From assembly GCF_000215975.1 (NCBI RefSeq), contig NC_015682.1, positions 1,570,378-1,634,377 on the forward strand: a stretch of 64,000 bases of DNA, given 5' to 3'. Position numbers and translations under genes: made by a program. Below the pieces are notes generated by a model that saw only the letters and a list, made by a program, of their open reading frames with translations, did not search any database and was not told where the DNA came from. Source of the DNA: Thermodesulfobacterium geofontis OPF15. Its GTDB lineage: Bacteria; Desulfobacterota; Thermodesulfobacteria; Thermodesulfobacteriales; Thermodesulfobacteriaceae. Shown here one piece after another: positions 24,793-34,008 of the stretch (position 1 is its first letter; the number at the start of each line of letters is the position of its first letter).

Positions 24793-25035
24793 ATGAACAC
24801 ATTAAAAATTAAATGGCAAAGGCTTTTAATTAATGGAAAAACATGTCCAAGATGTAAGTTAACTGAGGAAGAACTTGAAAAGGATATTTCTATCCTTAAG
24901 CAATACCTTAACCCTTTAGGGATAGAAATAATTTGTAGAACTATTAAAGTAGGAAATAGGGTTTACGAAACAATTCCTGCTGAGTTAATAGTTAAAGCTG
25001 GACTTCTTGCAGCTTTACAATTGATAAAAAAATGA
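24793..25035 (+). CDS. DUF2703-like cysteine protein, apparently shortened
   Basis: From ATG 24793 an 80-residue protein begins LKIKWQRLL, followed by TCPRC and TEEELEK, as in DUF2703 proteins, thought to be thioredoxin-like and often found in anaerobes. The end, [30 protein letters not shown], matches the DUF2703 C-terminus. The central part that usually separates LGIE from CRT seems missing, so a stretch of roughly 40 residues may have been lost in frame. An in-frame TTG at 24748 would add 15 residues. The stop overlaps the pyrG ATG (ATGA). Confidence 0.55.
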   Translation: MNTLKIKWQRLLINGKTCPRCKLTEEELEKDISILKQYLNPLGIEIICRTIKVGNRVYETIPAELIVKAGLLAALQLIKK

Positions 25036-26714
25036 GATCTCCAAGGAATATTAGAAAACTTCATACTAAATTTATTTTTATTACTGGAGGAGTTTTATCT
25101 TCTTTAGGAAAGGGATTAGCAGCTGCATCTATAGGTGCCTTACTTGAGGCTCGTGGGCTAAGAGTTACCCTTCAAAAACTTGATCCTTATATAAATGTAG
25201 ATCCAGGAACTATGAATCCTTTCCAACATGGAGAAGTATATGTAACAGAAGATGGAGCAGAAACAGATCTTGATCTGGGACATTATGAAAGATTTACCTC
25301 AGCACAAATGGGTGTTAAAAACAATTATACTTCTGGGAAAATTTACTATTCAGTTATTAAAAAAGAAAGGAAAGGAATATATTTAGGAGGAACTGTCCAA
25401 ATTATTCCTCATGTGACAGATGAAATAAAAGCTTGTATTCTTGATCTTGCAAGTCCTCAAATTGACGTAGCCATAGTAGAAATAGGTGGAACTGTAGGAG
25501 ATATTGAAAGCCTTCCTTTTTTAGAAGCCATAAGACAACTTGGATATGAATTAGGGAAAGAAAACGCTTTATATATTCATCTTACCTATGTTCCTTATAT
25601 CAAAACTGCAGGAGAACTTAAAACTAAACCGACACAACATAGTGTAAAAGAATTAAGAGCTATCGGAATTCAGCCTGATATAATTCTTTGTAGAACTGAT
25701 AGATTCTTACCTCCTGAGATAAAGAAAAAAATTGCTCTTTTTTGTAATGTAGAAGAAGATGCTGTAATAACAGCAAAAGATGTAGATTGTATTTATGAAA
25801 TACCTCTTATTTTCCATAAAGAAGGACTTGATGACAAAATTATAGAATATTTAAATATGTGGACAAGAGAACCAGATTTACATGTATGGGAAGAAATAGT
25901 TAAAACTTATAAAAATCCAGAAGACGAAGTTACCATCGGAATTGTAGGAAAATATGTAAGTCTTAAAGACTCTTATAAGTCTTTAAATGAAGCTCTCATT
26001 CATGGGGGTCTGGCAAATAAATTAAGGGTAAATTTAAAATTTATAAATGCAGATGAATTAACTCCAGAAAATATAGAGACTTATTTAGGAGATGTAGATG
26101 GAATTCTTGTTCCTGGTGGTTTTGGTATAAGGGGTATAGAAGGAAAAATCCTTGCTATAAACTATGCAAGAATTAAAAAGATACCTTTTTTAGGAATATG
26201 TTTAGGAATGCAACTTGCTGTAATTGAATTTGCTAGAAATGTTCTTGGATGGAAAGAAGCTCATTCTACAGAATTTGATAAAAATACACCTTATCCAGTA
26301 ATTTATTTAATGAAGGAATGGTATGATTATAGAACTGGTCGCATAGAAAAGAGAGAGGAAGGATGTGATCTTGGAGGAACTATGCGTTTAGGAGCTTACC
26401 CATGTGTTATTAAGCCAGGATCTAAGGTATGGGAAGCCTACCAAAAAGAGGAAGTATTTGAAAGACATAGACATCGTTACGAATTTAATAATGCTTATAG
26501 AGAAGCTATAGAAAAAGCTGGATTAAAAGTTGTGGGATGTTCTCCAAATGGAGAATTAGTAGAAATAGTAGAACTGGAAGATCATCCCTGGTTTGTGGGG
26601 GTTCAATTTCACCCTGAATTTAAATCTAAACCAACCAACCCTCATCCCCTTTTTAAATCCTTTATTAAATTTTCTTATCAAAATAAGCTTAGTCGTGGAG
26701 TAAAAAAGGTTTGA
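25032..26714 (+). CDS. pyrG: CTP synthase
   Basis: PyrG aminates UTP to CTP with glutamine or ammonia. 560 residues: an N-terminal amidoligase domain ([29 protein letters not shown] near 14-42; [38 protein letters not shown]) and a C-terminal glutaminase domain with the nucleophile Cys in [12 protein letters not shown] and the His/Glu pair in [10 protein letters not shown]. The N-terminus has about 12 residues before the usual TKFIF start. The ATG overlaps the previous stop by 4 bp, and the last codons overlap the TTG start of the PHP gene by 4 bp, so the three are translationally coupled. Confidence 0.97.
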   Translation: MRSPRNIRKLHTKFIFITGGVLSSLGKGLAAASIGALLEARGLRVTLQKLDPYINVDPGTMNPFQHGEVYVTEDGAETDLDLGHYERFTSAQMGVKNNYTSGKIYYSVIKKERKGIYLGGTVQIIPHVTDEIKACILDLASPQIDVAIVEIGGTVGDIESLPFLEAIRQLGYELGKENALYIHLTYVPYIKTAGELKTKPTQHSVKELRAIGIQPDIILCRTDRFLPPEIKKKIALFCNVEEDAVITAKDVDCIYEIPLIFHKEGLDDKIIEYLNMWTREPDLHVWEEIVKTYKNPEDEVTIGIVGKYVSLKDSYKSLNEALIHGGLANKLRVNLKFINADELTPENIETYLGDVDGILVPGGFGIRGIEGKILAINYARIKKIPFLGICLGMQLAVIEFARNVLGWKEAHSTEFDKNTPYPVIYLMKEWYDYRTGRIEKREEGCDLGGTMRLGAYPCVIKPGSKVWEAYQKEEVFERHRHRYEFNNAYREAIEKAGLKVVGCSPNGELVEIVELEDHPWFVGVQFHPEFKSKPTNPHPLFKSFIKFSYQNKLSRGVKKV

Positions 26715-27553
26715 TAGATCTTCATACCCACTCAACAGCTTCAGATGGAACCTTTTCTCCTGAGGAATTAGTTTACCTTGCTAAAAAAGAAAAATTACAA
26801 GCCCTTGCTCTTACTGATCATGATACAATAGATGGCTTAAAACCTGCTTATAATACCGCCAAGGATTTAGGTCTTCCTTTTTTATGTGGAGTAGAAATAA
26901 GTATTAAATTTGAAGGACCTGGACATTTTCATCTTTTAGGATATTTTTTAGAGCCTGAAATCCCAAAAATAAATGACACTCTTTTAAAACTCAAAAAAGC
27001 TCGAGAAGAAAGAAATAAAAAAATGATTGAAAAATTAAATAATCTCGGCATAAAGATAACTTTAGAAGAGTTAAAAGAAATTGCCCAGGGAGAAATAGGA
27101 AGACCTCACATAGCAAATCTTTTAGTTAAAAAAGGTTTTGTTAAGTCTTTTGAAGAGGCTTTTCAAAAATATTTAAAAAAAGGAGCTCTTGCTTATGTAC
27201 CTAAAGCACTTCTTTTACCTGAAGAAGGTATCAAATTAATTCTTGAGGCAAAAGGAATTCCTGTTCTTGCTCACCCTATAACTTTAAAATTAAATCTTTT
27301 AGAATTAAAAGAATATATTAAATTACTTAAAAATTTTGGATTAATGGGAATAGAAGTGTTTTACCCTGAACATACAGCAGATTTTACTAAATTTTTAATT
27401 GAATGTGCTAAGGAATTAGGATTGTTATTAACTGGAGGAAGTGATTTTCACGGAGAAAATAAGCCTGATATAAAATTAGGAAAGGGCTTAAACAATCTAA
27501 ATGTACCCTTTGAATGCTATAAAAATTTAGAAAAAGCACTGAAAAATCTCTAA
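26711..27553 (+). CDS. PHP-domain phosphoesterase (RNase AM / 3',5'-nucleoside bisphosphate phosphatase family)
   Basis: The 280-residue protein is one PHP metallohydrolase: the first metal motif [19 protein letters not shown] starts at residue 3, then [10 protein letters not shown] near 37, GVEIS near 63, HPI near 190 and the final [10 protein letters not shown] near 243. This subfamily includes E. coli YciV/RNase AM, which hydrolyses pAp and trims 5' ends of RNA. The start is TTG, overlapping the pyrG stop by 4 bp; the motif begins at residue 3, so a later start is impossible. nadA follows after 3 bp. Confidence 0.88.
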   Translation: MIDLHTHSTASDGTFSPEELVYLAKKEKLQALALTDHDTIDGLKPAYNTAKDLGLPFLCGVEISIKFEGPGHFHLLGYFLEPEIPKINDTLLKLKKAREERNKKMIEKLNNLGIKITLEELKEIAQGEIGRPHIANLLVKKGFVKSFEEAFQKYLKKGALAYVPKALLLPEEGIKLILEAKGIPVLAHPITLKLNLLELKEYIKLLKNFGLMGIEVFYPEHTADFTKFLIECAKELGLLLTGGSDFHGENKPDIKLGKGLNNLNVPFECYKNLEKALKNL

Positions 27554-27556
27554 TTT

Positions 27557-28471
27557 ATGAATAAAGAAAAGTTGATAGAAAAAATTTTAAAATTGAAGAA
27601 ACAAAGAAAAGCCATTATTCTTGCTCATAATTATCAACCCCCTGAAATTCAAGATATAGCAGATTTAAGAGGAGATTCCTTAGAATTAAGTTTAAAAGCA
27701 AGTAAAACTGATGCAGAAATTATAGTATTTTGTGGTGTATTTTTTATGGCAGAAACAGCAAAAATTGTTTCTCCTAAGAAAAAGGTGTTACTACCTGTTA
27801 AAGAAGTCCCCTGTGAAATGGCAGATATGATAACTCCTGAAGACGTAATAGCTTTAAAAAACAAATATCCTTCTGCTCCAATTGTAACCTATGTAAATTC
27901 TTATGCTGAAATAAAAGCTCTTAGCGATATTTGCTGTACCTCGGCTAATGCAGTAAAAGTAGTTGGCACATTAAAAGAAAAAACAGTAATTATGCTTCCA
28001 GATATGAATTTAGCTCAATACACTCAGAGATTTTATCCAGATAAAAAAATTATTTATCATGAAGGTTTTTGCCCTTTCCATCATTTTTTAACTCCTGAAG
28101 AGGTAATAAAAGCTAAAGAGAAACATCCTTCTGCTATATTTATAGCTCATCCTGAATGTCGTCCCGAAGTAATTGATCTTGCGGATTATGTAGCTTCAAC
28201 CAGTGGAATGTTAAGGCTTGCTAAAGAACTTCCTTATAAGGAATTTATTATAGGAACAGAAGTTGGTCTTCTTTATCCTTTAAGTAAAGAAAATCCAGAT
28301 AAAAAATTTTATCATCCTTCTCCAGAAAAGATGGTATGTCCTTCTATGAAAAAAATTTCTTTAGAAAATGTATTAAATGCTTTAGAAAACTTAGAGTTTG
28401 AAATAGATCTCCCAGAAGAAATTATAAAAAATGCCTATTCTGCTGTTAAAAAAATGTTAGAAATTGTTTAA
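27557..28471 (+). CDS. nadA: Quinolinate synthase A
   Basis: NadA condenses iminoaspartate with dihydroxyacetone phosphate to quinolinate, using a [4Fe-4S] cluster. The 304-residue protein shows AIILAHNYQPPEIQDIAD near 19, the ligand Cys in VFCGVFFMAETAK near 83, the second in CCTSANAVKVV near 125 and HPECRPEVIDLADYVASTSGM with the third near the C-terminus. Length is exact for the family. NadB, its partner, is encoded at 42989-44584 on the other strand. It lies 3 bp after the PHP gene with no visible ribosome site. Confidence 0.96.
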   Translation: MNKEKLIEKILKLKKQRKAIILAHNYQPPEIQDIADLRGDSLELSLKASKTDAEIIVFCGVFFMAETAKIVSPKKKVLLPVKEVPCEMADMITPEDVIALKNKYPSAPIVTYVNSYAEIKALSDICCTSANAVKVVGTLKEKTVIMLPDMNLAQYTQRFYPDKKIIYHEGFCPFHHFLTPEEVIKAKEKHPSAIFIAHPECRPEVIDLADYVASTSGMLRLAKELPYKEFIIGTEVGLLYPLSKENPDKKFYHPSPEKMVCPSMKKISLENVLNALENLEFEIDLPEEIIKNAYSAVKKMLEIV

Positions 28472-28483
28472 TTTAAATTACTC

Positions 28484-28512
28484 TTGACAAAAGAATTAAA
28501 ATAGATTTTAAT
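28484..28512 (+). promoter_or_regulatory. Sigma-70 promoter for zapB-like/zapA and 6S RNA
   Basis: TTGACA (28484-28489) is a perfect -35; after 17 bp comes TTTAAT (28507-28512), 5/6 to the -10 consensus. The predicted start is near 28519, giving a leader of about 33 bases with a GGAGG ribosome site ahead of the zapB-like gene. Confidence 0.72.
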
Positions 28513-28551
28513 ATTTTTAACAGAAAATTCTAACAATTTCTGGAGGTACAA

Positions 28552-28770
28552 ATGGATTTTCAAGATATTGCAGATTTAGAAGAAAAAATTGATGCGCTTC
28601 TTTCTTTGGTAGTTCAGTTAAAAAATGAAAAAGAAGCTTTGTTGACGAAATTAAAAGAGAAAGAACAAGAAAATATTAAACTTTTAGAAGAAATAAATAA
28701 GAGGGAGGAGGAAAGAAGGATAATAAAAGAAAAGATAGGTAGTTTAATAGAAAAACTCTCCCAAATATAA
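28552..28770 (+). CDS. Small coiled-coil protein, ZapB-like
   Basis: A 72-residue protein made of one long coiled coil (heptads from about residue 5 to 72, almost all Glu, Lys, Leu, Ile). It has no transmembrane or globular domain. It is directly upstream of zapA (6 bp), the usual place of ZapB-like proteins in deltaproteobacteria-type genomes, where it would support Z-ring assembly. Coiled coils have little family signal, so the role is inferred from position. A strong promoter and a TGGAGG ribosome site precede it. Confidence 0.6.
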   Translation: MDFQDIADLEEKIDALLSLVVQLKNEKEALLTKLKEKEQENIKLLEEINKREEERRIIKEKIGSLIEKLSQI

Positions 28771-28776
28771 TTAAAA

Positions 28777-29100
28777 ATGCAAAAAGCTAAAGAAATAAGT
28801 TTTGAATTTTTAGGTCAAACCTTCCTTTTCCGGTCTCATGTTCCGGAAGAGGAAGTTAAAGAAGTTTTGGAATATTTAGAAGATAAAAAAAGGGAAGTAG
28901 AAAATTTTAAAAAGGTTCCTACTTTTAAATTAGCTGTTTGGCTTCTTTTACAAGTTGCACATGATTATATAAAAATTAAAAAAGAAAAAGAAGCTTTAGA
29001 AAGGTGTATTAAAACTCAACTTAATAAAATGGGAGAGTTTTTAGAAAAAGAAAGGTTATCCTGGGGTGTCCGTGAGGATGAAGTTGACCTGCCAAGCTAA
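28777..29100 (+). CDS. zapA: Cell division protein ZapA
   Basis: ZapA crosslinks FtsZ filaments. The 107-residue protein has the family N-terminal sheet (EISFEFLGQTFLFRSHVPEEEVKEVLEYLEDK) and a C-terminal helix of about 50 residues that forms the dimer coiled coil, with KLAVWLLLQVAHDYI near residue 50. Its last dozen codons (29064-29100) overlap the 5' stem of the adjacent 6S RNA, so the terminal residues after KERLS may be shaped by the RNA rather than by protein function. It follows the zapB-like gene by 6 bp. Confidence 0.88.
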   Translation: MQKAKEISFEFLGQTFLFRSHVPEEEVKEVLEYLEDKKREVENFKKVPTFKLAVWLLLQVAHDYIKIKKEKEALERCIKTQLNKMGEFLEKERLSWGVREDEVDLPS

Positions 29101-29238
29101 CACTGTTGAAATGAAGGGGCAAGGTGGTTCTGAGGCTCTTTTGCCTTTAAAAAGGCGTTTAGGGCTTATCAGACCCCACCCCAAAAGTATTTTCCACAGA
29201 GCTTTGAGCAGGAAGTCCTTACGGCACCCTGGGGTCTT
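29061..29238 (+). ncRNA. ssrS: 6S RNA (SsrS)
   Basis: 6S RNA binds the sigma-70 holoenzyme and mimics an open promoter. The region between zapA and rny is the usual ssrS place in proteobacteria and relatives. A long closing stem forms between 29064-29077 and 29217-29229 (13 base pairs, one bulged U, one GU). An upper stem pairs GGTGG and TCTGA (29123-29133) with TCAGA and CCACC (29169-29180), topped by a hairpin GCCTT/AAGGC at 29143-29156, and the unpaired region in between would be the central bubble. A T-run follows at 29237. The 5' end overlaps the zapA 3' end. Confidence 0.78.
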
Positions 29239-29331
29239 TTAATTTCTAATAAATATCGTTTTTTATCCTCTTTCCTTCTCCCTCTAAAATTTAAACTTTT
29301 TAACTTTTAATTTATAAAGGGGGAATTAGGG

Positions 29332-30894
29332 ATGAATATCCTTTTGGGGATAATAATTGGATTTGTAATTGCTCTCTTTTTATTGGGGATTTATTTATAT
29401 ATTCAAAAAAAGAAAGAATTAGAAGCAAAAAAGACAGTAGAAAACCTTATTAAAGATGCTGAACAAAAAGCTAAAGAAATCTTAGAAAAAGCTGAAAAAG
29501 ATGCTAAATTAAAACTTCAACAAGCAGAAATTGAAATAAAAGAAAAACTTTTAGCCCATAAGCACGCTTTAGAAAAAGAATTTGAAAAAAAAGTAAAAGA
29601 AGTCTCTTTAAAAGAGGAAAGGCTCCTTCATAAAGAAGAAACTCTTATCAAAAAAGAAGAAACTTTAGAAAGGAAATTAAAAGAAGTTGAAGATCTAAAA
29701 GCCCTTATTGAGGCTGAAAAAAAACAAATTGATGAAATATTAAAGCAAACAAAAGAAGAATTAGAAAGAATTTCCGGACTTACAGAAAAGGAGGCTAAGG
29801 AATTACTTCTCAAAAAAATAGAAGAGGAATTAAAAGAGGAAAAAGCAAAACTTATTATGAAATACGAAAACGAAACTAAAGAAGAGGCTAAAAGAAAATC
29901 CCAAGAAATTTTAGCTTATGCCATTTCAAAAGCTGCTGTGCTTTTTGTAACAGAAAAAACAGTCTCTGTCGTTCAACTTCCAAATGAAGAAATGAAAGGA
30001 AGAATAATTGGAAGAGAAGGAAGAAATATAAGAACTTTCGAAACTTTAACCGGCGTTGACCTTTTAATAGACGATACTCCTGAGGTTGTGGTTCTATCAT
30101 GTTTAGATCCTTTAAGAAGAGAAATCGCTCGTATTGCTTTAGAAAGACTTATAGCAGATGGAAGAATACATCCCTCAAGAATTGAAGAAGTTGTTAAACA
30201 GGTAGAAGAGGAAATGGAGCATCATCTAATGGAGGTAGGAGAAAAGGCTTGTTTTGAATTGGGAATTTATGGACTCCATCCTGAACTCATTAAAATGATT
30301 GGAAAATTAAAATATAGAACAAGTTACAGTCAAAATGTTTTGCAACATTCAATTGAAACAGCCATAATTTGTGGAGCCTTAGCAAGTGAACTAGGAATGG
30401 ATGCAAAAAAAGCAAGAAGAGCTGCACTACTTCATGATATAGGAAAAGCTTCTTCCTATGAAATGGAAGGTCCTCATGCATTAATAGGTGCTGAAATAGC
30501 AAGAAAATATGGAGAAGAGGAAGATATTGTAAATGCAATAGCTTCTCATCATGAAGATATTCCCATTACGAGTTTATTAGGAATAATCTTGCAAATATCT
30601 GATGCTATATCTGGAGCAAGACCAGGAGCAAGAAGAGAGTTATTAGAAGCTTATATAAAAAGAATAAAAGAACTTGAAGCAATTGCTTCCTCTTTTGAGG
30701 GGGTAGAAAAAGCTTTTGCTATACAAGCTGGAAGAGAAATAAGAGTTATAGTAGATGATAAAAAAATAAGTGATGAAGAAGCCTATATATTAGCCCGTGA
30801 AATTGCTCAAAAAATAGAAAAAGAATTGACCTATCCAGGAATTATAAGAGTAACTGTAATTAGAGAGACAAGAGCTATTGAATATGCCAAATAA
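29332..30894 (+). CDS. rny: Ribonuclease Y
   Basis: RNase Y is a membrane-anchored endonuclease that starts mRNA decay. 520 residues: one N-terminal transmembrane helix (residues 3-24), a long coiled coil (30-190), a KH domain with [23 protein letters not shown] near 220 and an HD domain with HSIETA near 343 and [10 protein letters not shown] near 367. It follows the 6S RNA and overlaps ymdB by 11 bp. ymdB-type phosphodiesterases are partners of rny in many genomes. A GGGGGA ribosome site precedes the ATG. Confidence 0.96.
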   Translation: MNILLGIIIGFVIALFLLGIYLYIQKKKELEAKKTVENLIKDAEQKAKEILEKAEKDAKLKLQQAEIEIKEKLLAHKHALEKEFEKKVKEVSLKEERLLHKEETLIKKEETLERKLKEVEDLKALIEAEKKQIDEILKQTKEELERISGLTEKEAKELLLKKIEEELKEEKAKLIMKYENETKEEAKRKSQEILAYAISKAAVLFVTEKTVSVVQLPNEEMKGRIIGREGRNIRTFETLTGVDLLIDDTPEVVVLSCLDPLRREIARIALERLIADGRIHPSRIEEVVKQVEEEMEHHLMEVGEKACFELGIYGLHPELIKMIGKLKYRTSYSQNVLQHSIETAIICGALASELGMDAKKARRAALLHDIGKASSYEMEGPHALIGAEIARKYGEEEDIVNAIASHHEDIPITSLLGIILQISDAISGARPGARRELLEAYIKRIKELEAIASSFEGVEKAFAIQAGREIRVIVDDKKISDEEAYILAREIAQKIEKELTYPGIIRVTVIRETRAIEYAK

Positions 30895-31675
30895 AGTAAA
30901 ACTGCTATTTTTAGGAGATATAGTAGGTAATTCTGGAAGAAAAGCAGTAAAAATTTTTCTTCCAGAATTAGTTAAAAAATACAGTCCTAATTTTATTATA
31001 GCTAATGGTGAAAATGCAGCAGGTGGATATGGATTAACAGAAAAAGTTGCTGAGGAACTTTTTTCTTATGGAATTGATGTCCTTACTTCAGGAAATCATA
31101 TTTGGAAAAAAGAATTTTTCCCCTATTTACAAAAAACAGAAAGAGTTTTAAGACCAGCAAATTATGGAGAAAATGCTCCTGGTAAGGGTTGGACTATTTA
31201 TACTAAAGAAAATATTAAACTTGGAGTAATAAATTTAGAAGGTAGAATCTTTATGAGACCCTTAGAAAATCCTTTCACTGTAGGTAAATTTCTTGTTCAG
31301 GAAATAAAAAAGGAAACTCCCTTTATAATAATTGATTTTCATGCAGAAGCAACCTCAGAAAAACTTGGGTTGGGATATTTTTTAGATGGTCTTGTTTCAG
31401 CAGTAATAGGTACCCATACACATGTGCAAACTTCAGATGAAAGAATTATGCCTAAGGGAACAGGTTATATCACTGATGTGGGAATGTGTGGCGCTGTAGA
31501 AAGCATTATAGGAATGAAAATAAATCAAGCCTTAGAAATGTATCTTACTATGGTTCCAAGAAAATTGGAAGTAGAAAAAAGTGAAAAGGTAAAGGTGGAA
31601 GGAATTTATCTGGAATTTAATAAAGAGGGTTATACAACTTATATAGAAAGATTTAGATTGATTAACGAACCTTAA
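30884..31675 (+). CDS. ymdB: YmdB-family metallophosphoesterase
   Basis: The 263-residue protein is a binuclear calcineurin-like phosphoesterase of the YmdB group, which hydrolyses 2',3'-cAMP and affects RNA turnover through RNase Y. Motifs: [12 protein letters not shown] near residue 7, [12 protein letters not shown] near 41, SGNHIWKK near 70, [10 protein letters not shown] near 151 and [10 protein letters not shown] near 181. I prefer ATG 30884 to the upstream TTG at 30878. The gene overlaps rny by 11 bp, which supports a shared function. Confidence 0.93.
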   Translation: MPNKVKLLFLGDIVGNSGRKAVKIFLPELVKKYSPNFIIANGENAAGGYGLTEKVAEELFSYGIDVLTSGNHIWKKEFFPYLQKTERVLRPANYGENAPGKGWTIYTKENIKLGVINLEGRIFMRPLENPFTVGKFLVQEIKKETPFIIIDFHAEATSEKLGLGYFLDGLVSAVIGTHTHVQTSDERIMPKGTGYITDVGMCGAVESIIGMKINQALEMYLTMVPRKLEVEKSEKVKVEGIYLEFNKEGYTTYIERFRLINEP

Positions 31676-31677
31676 AA

Positions 31678-32172
31678 TTATTTTTTATAATGTTTTTTCC
31701 ACCATTTCTTGAAAAGTTGCTTTCTAATAGGTGAAAGCCTATCTATAAACAAGATTCCATCAAGATGATCATATTCATGTTGAAAAACTATAGCAGAAAT
31801 TTCATCTAATTCTCTTTCAATAGGTTTACCATCTATATCATAAGCTTTAATATAAATTTTGGCATATCTTTTAACAGGAGCAAAGTACCCAGGAATACTT
31901 AAACAACCTTCTTCATAAATAGTTTCTCCTTCTGTAAAAACTATCTCTGGATTTATATAAACTTCTAATTTATTTTTTCCTTCTCTTTGAGAAACATCCA
32001 TTATAAAAAATCTTTTTAAAATCCCTACCTGATTTGCAGCAAGACCAATACCCTTAGCTTTATACATAATTTCAGCCATTTTATCTATAGTTTCCTTTAG
32101 CTCTCCATCTATATTTTCAACTGGTTTGGCTTTTTCTCTTAAAATAGGATTTCCAAAAATAAGAATTTCCAT
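31678..32172 (-). CDS. def: Peptide deformylase
   Basis: Def removes the formyl group from nascent N-termini. The 164-residue enzyme has the three family motifs: GIGLAANQ near residue 41, EGCLS near 89 (metal Cys) and QHEYDHLDG near 130 (two metal His and catalytic Glu). The basic tail KKWWKKHYKK probably contacts ribosomal RNA. It is alone, converging with ymdB with only 2 bp in between and no visible terminator. The formyltransferase gene fmt is not adjacent. Confidence 0.97.
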   Translation of the reverse strand: MEILIFGNPILREKAKPVENIDGELKETIDKMAEIMYKAKGIGLAANQVGILKRFFIMDVSQREGKNKLEVYINPEIVFTEGETIYEEGCLSIPGYFAPVKRYAKIYIKAYDIDGKPIERELDEISAIVFQHEYDHLDGILFIDRLSPIRKQLFKKWWKKHYKK

Positions 32173-32252
32173 ATTTTTTTTCTCTCCTAATTATAATTAA
32201 TTTTATTTTAAAACTTTTTTAAAAATTTTCAAGAAATAATTTTCAAAAAATA

Positions 32253-33008
32253 TTAGCCTCTATATAAACCACCATTTACATGAAAAACGCAACCGGTAAT
32301 GTAGCTTGCTTTTTCACTAGCTAAAAATGTAGCTAAATAAGCTACCTCTTCTGGAAGTCCAGTTCTTCTAAGTGGAATTTGTTGCAAAAACGCTTCTTTT
32401 ACCTTTTCTGGAAGTCCTGCTGTCATATCAGTTTCTATATAACCTGGAGCAATTACATTTACGGTTATATTTCTACTCGCAACTTCTAAAGCCAGTGCTT
32501 TTGAAAATCCTATAATTCCTGCTTTTGCAGCTGCATAATTTGTTTGCCCAGGGTTTCCTGTAAATGCCACTACCGAAGATATATTAATAATCCTTCCCCA
32601 TCTCTCCTTTATCATCATTGGTAAAACTGCCTGTGTAACATAAAAAACTGAATATAAATTAGTTTTAATAACTTCATCCCAGTCTTCTTCTTTCATTCTC
32701 AAAAATAAAGCATCTTTTACAATACCTGCATTATTAACTAAAATATGAATATTTCCAATTTCTTTTTCAATTTCTTTTATTTTCTCCTTTATTTCTTCAA
32801 AATTTGCTACATCAAATTTTGCTAAATAAGCCTTTCCTCCTATTTTTTCTATTTCTTCAACTAAGCTCTTTGCTTTTTCTTCCGATTTTCTATAGTTAAT
32901 AATTACTTTAGCACCCTCCTTAGCAAGTTCATAAGCTATAGCCCTTCCTATACCTCTTCCTGCCCCTGTTATTAAAGCCACTTTTCCACTTAGTTCCCCC
33001 ATTTCCAT
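32253..33008 (-). CDS. fabG: 3-oxoacyl-ACP reductase FabG
   Basis: FabG reduces beta-ketoacyl-ACP with NADPH in fatty-acid synthesis. The 251-residue short-chain dehydrogenase has the cofactor motif TGAGRGIGRA near residue 14, NNAGI near 91 and the Ser-Tyr-Lys triad (NISSVVAFTGNPGQTNYAAAKAG near 142-163). The end, VFHVNGGLYRG, is usual for FabG. Starts at 33008 and 33002 are both in frame; the second lies 10 bp from an AGGAGG ribosome site and may be the real one. It diverges from the por operon with back-to-back promoters at 33041-33104. Confidence 0.93.
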   Translation of the reverse strand: MEMGELSGKVALITGAGRGIGRAIAYELAKEGAKVIINYRKSEEKAKSLVEEIEKIGGKAYLAKFDVANFEEIKEKIKEIEKEIGNIHILVNNAGIVKDALFLRMKEEDWDEVIKTNLYSVFYVTQAVLPMMIKERWGRIINISSVVAFTGNPGQTNYAAAKAGIIGFSKALALEVASRNITVNVIAPGYIETDMTAGLPEKVKEAFLQQIPLRRTGLPEEVAYLATFLASEKASYITGCVFHVNGGLYRG

Positions 33009-33040
33009 TTTCCTCCTTTTTAAAAAATCTTAGAAAACAC

Positions 33041-33069
33041 ATTTTAAAAATTAATGAAATTTTTGTCAA
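33041..33069 (-). promoter_or_regulatory. fabG promoter
   Basis: On the minus strand a perfect TTGACA (33064-33069) and TAAAAT (33041-33046) are 17 bp apart. The predicted start is about 33034, with an AGGAGG ribosome site before fabG. Confidence 0.72.
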
Positions 33070-33075
33070 TTTCTC

Positions 33076-33104
33076 TTGACAAGATATTTATTTTGTGATA
33101 GAGA
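33076..33104 (+). promoter_or_regulatory. por operon promoter
   Basis: TTGACA (33076-33081), 17 bp, then TAGAGA (33099-33104) preceded by TGA, an extended -10. The -10 hexamer is weak (3/6), but the perfect -35 and the TGn help. Its -35 lies 6 bp from that of fabG on the opposite strand. Confidence 0.5.
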
Positions 33105-33150
33105 AAAATCAATATGTAAAGTAAACAATTTTCTAAAAAAGGAGAGTTTT

Positions 33151-33708
33151 ATGATAGAAATAAGAATTCATGGAAGAGGAGGTCAAGGAGCTGTAACCTC
33201 TGCTGAATTGATTGCTGTAGCAGCTATTAATGAAGGTAAATTTGCCCAAGCATTTCCCAGTTTTGGACCAGAAAGAAGAGGAGCACCTGTTCAGGCTTTT
33301 GCAAGAATTGGAGAAGAAAGAATAAGAACAAGAGAAAAAATATATCATCCTGATATAATTTTGGTGCTTGATCCATCTCTTCCTAAAATAACTAAGGTTA
33401 CTGAAGGATTGAAAGAAAATGGCGTAGCTATTTTGAATTCCCATCTTTCTGAGGAGGAGGTTAGAAAAATTTTAGGAGATTATAAAGGTAAACTTGCTTT
33501 AGTTAATGCAACTAAAATTGCTATTGAAGAAATAGGTGTCCCTATTACTAATACTACTATGTTAGGGGCTCTTCTTAAAGCTACAGGACTTATTGAAGTT
33601 AAAAGTATGGAAGAAGCATTAAAGGAAAGGTTTGGTAAACTTGCTGAAAAGAATATTAAAGCTTTACACAGAGCTTTAGAAGAAACTCAAATTTATAAAG
33701 GAGTATAA
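33151..33708 (+). CDS. porC: Pyruvate/2-oxoacid:ferredoxin oxidoreductase, gamma subunit
   Basis: This subunit belongs to the four-gene pyruvate:ferredoxin oxidoreductase, which oxidises pyruvate to acetyl-CoA and CO2, or runs in reverse as pyruvate synthase. The 185-residue protein begins with IEIRIHGRGGQGAVTSAELIA and contains AFPSFGPERRGAPVQAFARI, both typical of the gamma subunit. The ATG at 33151 lies 8 bp after an AGGAG ribosome site; frame extension further upstream has no such site. porD follows after 2 bp. Confidence 0.93.
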   Translation: MIEIRIHGRGGQGAVTSAELIAVAAINEGKFAQAFPSFGPERRGAPVQAFARIGEERIRTREKIYHPDIILVLDPSLPKITKVTEGLKENGVAILNSHLSEEEVRKILGDYKGKLALVNATKIAIEEIGVPITNTTMLGALLKATGLIEVKSMEEALKERFGKLAEKNIKALHRALEETQIYKGV

Positions 33709-33710
33709 AG

Positions 33711-34004
33711 ATGCCAAAGGATCAAGGACTAATCAGTTGGAAAGAATTAGCACCTGGAATGTTTATTTTAGAACCTGGAAATTCTGTAAAATTTAAAACT
33801 GGAGATTGGAGAGCCTATAAACCAGTTTTAGATAAAGAAAAATGTATAAAATGTGGAATGTGTTATGCTCTTTGCCCGGATCTTTGTTATGAAAAAGATG
33901 AAGAAGGTTATTTTATTTGCAATTTGTACTATTGTAAAGGTTGCGGAATATGTGCAGCTAACTGTCCTAAAAATGCTATAACTATGGTTTTAGAGGAGGC
34001 ATAG
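33711..34004 (+). CDS. porD: Pyruvate:ferredoxin oxidoreductase, delta subunit (2[4Fe-4S] ferredoxin)
   Basis: A 97-residue polyferredoxin subunit. Two CxxCxxCxxxC clusters are visible: CIKCGMCYALCP near residue 44 and CKGCGICAANCP near 76. The N-terminal segment SWKELAPGMFILEPGNSVKFKTGDWR is a usual feature of the delta subunit. It passes electrons from the TPP centre in the beta subunit to ferredoxin. The gene lies between porC (2 bp) and porA (4 bp). Confidence 0.94.
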   Translation: MPKDQGLISWKELAPGMFILEPGNSVKFKTGDWRAYKPVLDKEKCIKCGMCYALCPDLCYEKDEEGYFICNLYYCKGCGICAANCPKNAITMVLEEA

Positions 34005-34008
34005 AGAA

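Noticed and set aside
29101..29331. Small protein gene between zapA and rny
   Set aside because: No frame has a ribosome site and a plausible product; paired stems fit a structural RNA better.
33076..33150. N-terminal extension of porC to 33076
   Set aside because: The extra 25 residues overlap the promoter elements and lack a ribosome site; the ATG at 33151 has one and matches the family start.
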